Shown in pieces: positions 6,853 to 8,161 of a stretch of DNA of 8,161 nt (its first letter is position 1; each line of letters opens with the position of its first letter). The notes beneath the pieces were generated by a model. That model was given only the letters and a program-made list of their open reading frames with translations. It was not told where the DNA came from and searched no databases. A program made the translations under genes and the position numbers. The DNA is from Pseudomonadota bacterium. GTDB taxonomy: Bacteria > Pseudomonadota > Gammaproteobacteria > UBA1113. The stretch is taken from NCBI GenBank assembly GCA_021782065.1, contig JAJXVQ010000049.1, positions 1-8,161 of the forward strand, read 5' to 3'.

Positions 6853-6997
6853 CAACAGCGTTAAAACTTCTTTTCAATTCAGAAAAGTTATAAAAATTAT
6901 TCTTTTTAATAGGGCGATACCCGTCATCTAAGGCAGTGGCTATCTCAGGATATTCTTCTTTTGTATCCCAAATTCGCTGTTGAGTAATTACGCGCCT
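6827..6997 (-). pseudogene. HigB-type toxin remnant (5' end, start codon lost)
   Basis: The minus-strand frame reads RVITQQRIWDTKEEYPEIA, then TALDDGYRPIKKNNFYN and FSELKRSFNAVD, then runs into the fold-back element and stops at TAG (6827-6829) after ILTAAGF. This resembles the N-terminal half of HigB-family mRNA interferases (MRVIT..., then an aromatic region, then ...F.el...F..vD). The codon where Met would be expected is AGG (6995-6997), consistent with a T-to-G change in ATG. The C-terminal half, about 45 residues with the conserved ...NIGGNKYRL... type segment, is gone. No other in-frame start with a good ribosome site is seen; an in-frame TAA lies a few codons further upstream. Family assignment is from pattern recognition only. 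Confidence 0.55.
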
Positions 6998-7025
6998 AAT
7001 CCACTTCTTAAGCCATATTCTTTAT

Positions 7026-7054
7026 AGTGTACATCTCAAAACGAGATAGTGCAA
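7026..7054 (-). promoter_or_regulatory. Retained higBA promoter with dyad operator
   Basis: On the minus strand TTGCAC (7049-7054) and TACACT (7026-7031) are spaced 17 nt apart upstream of the HigB remnant. The spacer is filled by a perfect dyad, ATCTC-N5-GAGAT, at 7033-7047. A palindrome between -35 and -10 is the usual arrangement for autorepression by a toxin-antitoxin complex. The promoter is pointed at the HigB remnant, about 20 nt before the expected start, and now would read through towards minC. Confidence 0.5.
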
Positions 7055-7127
7055 GCGAAGGGAAATCGGGTCAAAATTATGATAAACTATACTACTATTT
7101 TCTAGCTAAAAGGAATGAGGGACTATA

Positions 7128-7361
7128 ATGAGCGCATTAAATAAACAGTTTTTTGAAAAGGGTGGTTTTAAAGTAGGGAAGAATTGGGTTCTGACAAAGG
7201 GCCCGTTTGCAAAGACGGCGCAAAAACTGTTGGCTGCGGCTGAATATATAAAAGCGGGTTTAGATGATGAAACTGCCAGCAAAAAATCCGGGGTTCCACT
7301 AGAGGGTGTGGAGCAACTACGTAAGCTACTTGAGAGCGCAAAGCCACCGGTAACTCATTAA
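7128..7361 (+). CDS. Small hypothetical protein, 77 aa, possible HTH
   Basis: I do not recognise this protein. It begins MSALNKQFFEKGGFKVGKNW, is lysine-rich in its first half, and has no signal peptide or membrane segment. Residues about 32-68 (TAQKLLAAAEYIKAGLDDET, then ASKKSGVPLEGVEQLRKLLE) have the rhythm of a small helix-turn-helix of the kind AG.s...A..sGv..e.v..L, so DNA binding is possible but unproven. A ribosome site GAGG (7117-7120) lies 7 nt before the ATG. It has no close relation to its degraded neighbours: the broken toxin module upstream is on the other strand and the kinase remnant begins where this ORF ends. Clean start, ribosome site and balanced amino-acid use favour a real gene; absence of a known family and the decayed setting argue for caution. 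Confidence 0.5.
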   Translation: MSALNKQFFEKGGFKVGKNWVLTKGPFAKTAQKLLAAAEYIKAGLDDETASKKSGVPLEGVEQLRKLLESAKPPVTH

Positions 7362-7913
7362 AGACGGCATAGCCAGTGTGTATAGACAGGTGGATCATGC
7401 CTCCTTGGTGATCGATATGCTATTAACCAATTTATCCTTCAACAAAGTGGATAAGCATCAGTTTGCGGTGCATTCTATTGCAGACTGGTGGAAGAAGCTC
7501 TCTCAATCTATCCTTTTCGTCCCGAGGAAAAAGCGCTTATTCGTTTTTATAGCAATGGGGATTTTCAGTTTTTAGGTTCAGGCACGCTCATTATACGAGT
7601 GATACTGAATATACTTAAAAACGCACTGTATTCTATAGCGGCCGCAAACCGTGGAACCATAAAACTATGGCTAGAAGACTACAAGCTCATTATTGAGGAT
7701 ACGGCCCGCGGTATCAGCACCGAGGCTTTGCCCCATATTTTTGATAAATTTTTCACCAAGGACATGACCCATGGCACTGGGATCGGCCTTGCCTTTTGCA
7801 AGATGTGTATGGAAGAGCATGGTGGGGATATACGCTGCGAATCCGAGCAAGGTCATTATGCTCGATTTATAATTAGTTTCCCGCCATTTGATTTGCTAAG
7901 CAATAAAGAATAG
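7354..7913 (+). pseudogene. LqsS/CqsS-like sensor histidine kinase remnant (truncated, frameshifted)
   Basis: Two frames together encode the C-terminal part of a histidine kinase. The first (7354 to about 7485) reads ...VYRQVDHASLVIDMLLTNLS and ends ...FAVHSIAD. The second (about 7486-7913) continues VEEALSIYPFRPEEKALI. One missing base near 7486-7488 would join them as ...SIAD-x-VEEAL.... The second part carries the N-box (VILNILKNALYSI), G1 region (IEDTARGIS), F-box (FDKFF) and G2 box (GTGIGLAFCKMCMEEHGGDI), a style typical of quorum-sensing kinases LqsS/CqsS of Legionella and Vibrio. The membrane sensor region and the H-box with the phosphorylated histidine are absent. In G1 the usual DxGxG is DTARG, losing one glycine. 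A GTG at 7488 could give a 141-aa ATPase-domain fragment, but it cannot autophosphorylate. Family assignment is by memory of motifs. Confidence 0.75.
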
Positions 7914-7974
7914 AATAGACAATCGTGGAGGTATAAGTGTTGTTTTTTGTTTAATTATTAAGGAGTAATGAATC

Positions 7975-8050
7975 ATGTTTAAAGAAAGCATCCCTTGCTG
8001 TTATTTCCCTACCAAAGTTATCATTATAGATGACAATAAAGAGTTTACTA
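7975..8050 (+). pseudogene. Response regulator, first 25 codons, cut by an IS
   Basis: A ribosome site GGAG (7962-7965) lies 9 nt before an ATG at 7975. The product starts MFKESIPCCYFPTKVIIIDD and continues NKEFT. The strand VIIIDD with the acidic pair Asp19-Asp20 is the beginning of a receiver (CheY-like) domain. The frame enters the insertion sequence at about 8051 and stops at TGA 8059-8061, so the phospho-acceptor Asp and everything after are lost here, unless the gene resumes beyond the IS outside the window. It follows the kinase remnant by about 60 bp on the same strand, so the two were probably a two-component pair, comparable to LqsS with LqsR. Which regulator family it belonged to cannot be told from 25 residues. 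Confidence 0.65.
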
Positions 8051-8092
8051 GGGGCTGTTGACAATTGTCTTGTAACCTATTGATTTAAAAGA

Positions 8093-8140
8093 GCAAACTC
8101 GTAAAATTACGATTCTAACAAAGTAACAAAACGAGTTTGC
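8093..8140 (+). repeat. Inverted repeat in the transposase leader
   Basis: GCAAACTCGT (8093-8102) and its exact inverse complement ACGAGTTTGC (8131-8140) flank a 28-nt loop and end one base before the transposase ATG. The right arm covers the place where the ribosome site must lie, so folding could limit translation from transcripts entering from outside the IS. The repeat is certain; the effect is an inference. Confidence 0.6.
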
Positions 8141-8141
8141 G

Positions 8142-8161
8142 ATGGCTAGACTTATGCTCAG
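8142..8161 (+). CDS. Transposase, first codons only
   Basis: An ATG at 8142 opens a frame reading MARLMLS before the window ends. These residues are a familiar start for IS5-family DDE transposases (MARLMLSDE..W...). No strong ribosome site precedes it; ACGAG within the inverted-repeat arm is the best candidate. With only six complete codons the call rests mainly on the IS end 90 bp upstream. Confidence 0.5.

Larger units (their letters stand above)
8051..8161 (+). mobile_element. Left end of an insertion sequence, probably IS5-type
   Basis: The sequence GGGGCTGTTGACA begins abruptly after CTA inside the response-regulator codons and is followed by a non-coding leader of about 90 bp and the start of a transposase-like ORF. 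GGGCTGTTGACA-type ends and a protein beginning MARLMLS are what I associate with IS5-family (IS427-like) elements. The flanking CTA(G) fits short target duplications of this group. The right end and second copy of the duplication are outside the window, so family and boundary are tentative. Confidence 0.6.

Noticed and set aside
7084..7103. Promoter for the 77-codon ORF (TATACT at 7098-7103)
   Set aside because: The -10 is good but there is no acceptable -35 at 16-18 nt, so it is not listed as a feature.
7168..7398. Minus-strand 76-codon frame opposite the small ORF
   Set aside because: No start signal or recognisable protein features; the plus-strand ORF has a ribosome site and a better composition.
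7927..7950. Five-codon reading frame (GTG TTG TTT TTT GTT TAA) after a GGAGG, as a leader peptide
   Set aside because: Too short to judge, with no attenuator structure after it; likely left over from decay between the kinase and the regulator.

Overview
This looks like a chromosomal segment of a gammaproteobacterium with modest GC. The histidine-kinase remnant is of the LqsS/CqsS type, and the right-hand third is full of gene decay, a fold-back element and an insertion sequence. Both suggest a Legionellales-like, possibly host-adapted lineage. That placement is an inference from gene content and protein style, not from a marker gene.

Left part (1-5622) is conserved housekeeping sequence. The 3' part of pmbA (tldE) is on the + strand and converges on a seven-gene minus-strand operon. 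In transcription order the operon is kdsD - kdsC - lptC - lptA - lptB - hpf - rapZ. KdsD and KdsC make the KDO used in the LPS inner core. LptC, LptA and LptB belong to the machine that moves LPS from the inner to the outer membrane. HPF (ribosome hibernation) and RapZ (P-loop adapter) follow. The order matches the classical enterobacterial cluster, but rpoN is missing between lptB and hpf, and ptsN between hpf and rapZ.

Middle part (5623-6573): a spacer with a plausible kdsD promoter and two perfect hairpins, then minC on the minus strand without minD or minE beside it.

Right part (6574-8161) is a graveyard. Minus-strand remnants of a HigB toxin and a HigA-type antitoxin are separated by an imperfect palindromic (fold-back) element of about 120 bp. 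The toxin's promoter and dyad operator still look intact. On the + strand there follow an unrecognised 77-codon ORF, a histidine-kinase fragment of the LqsS/CqsS quorum-sensing type (5'-truncated and frameshifted), and the first 25 codons of a response regulator cut by the left end of an IS whose transposase runs off the window.

No intact new system is visible. The most informative signals are the dismantled kinase/regulator pair and the dismantled toxin-antitoxin module with its retained operator.
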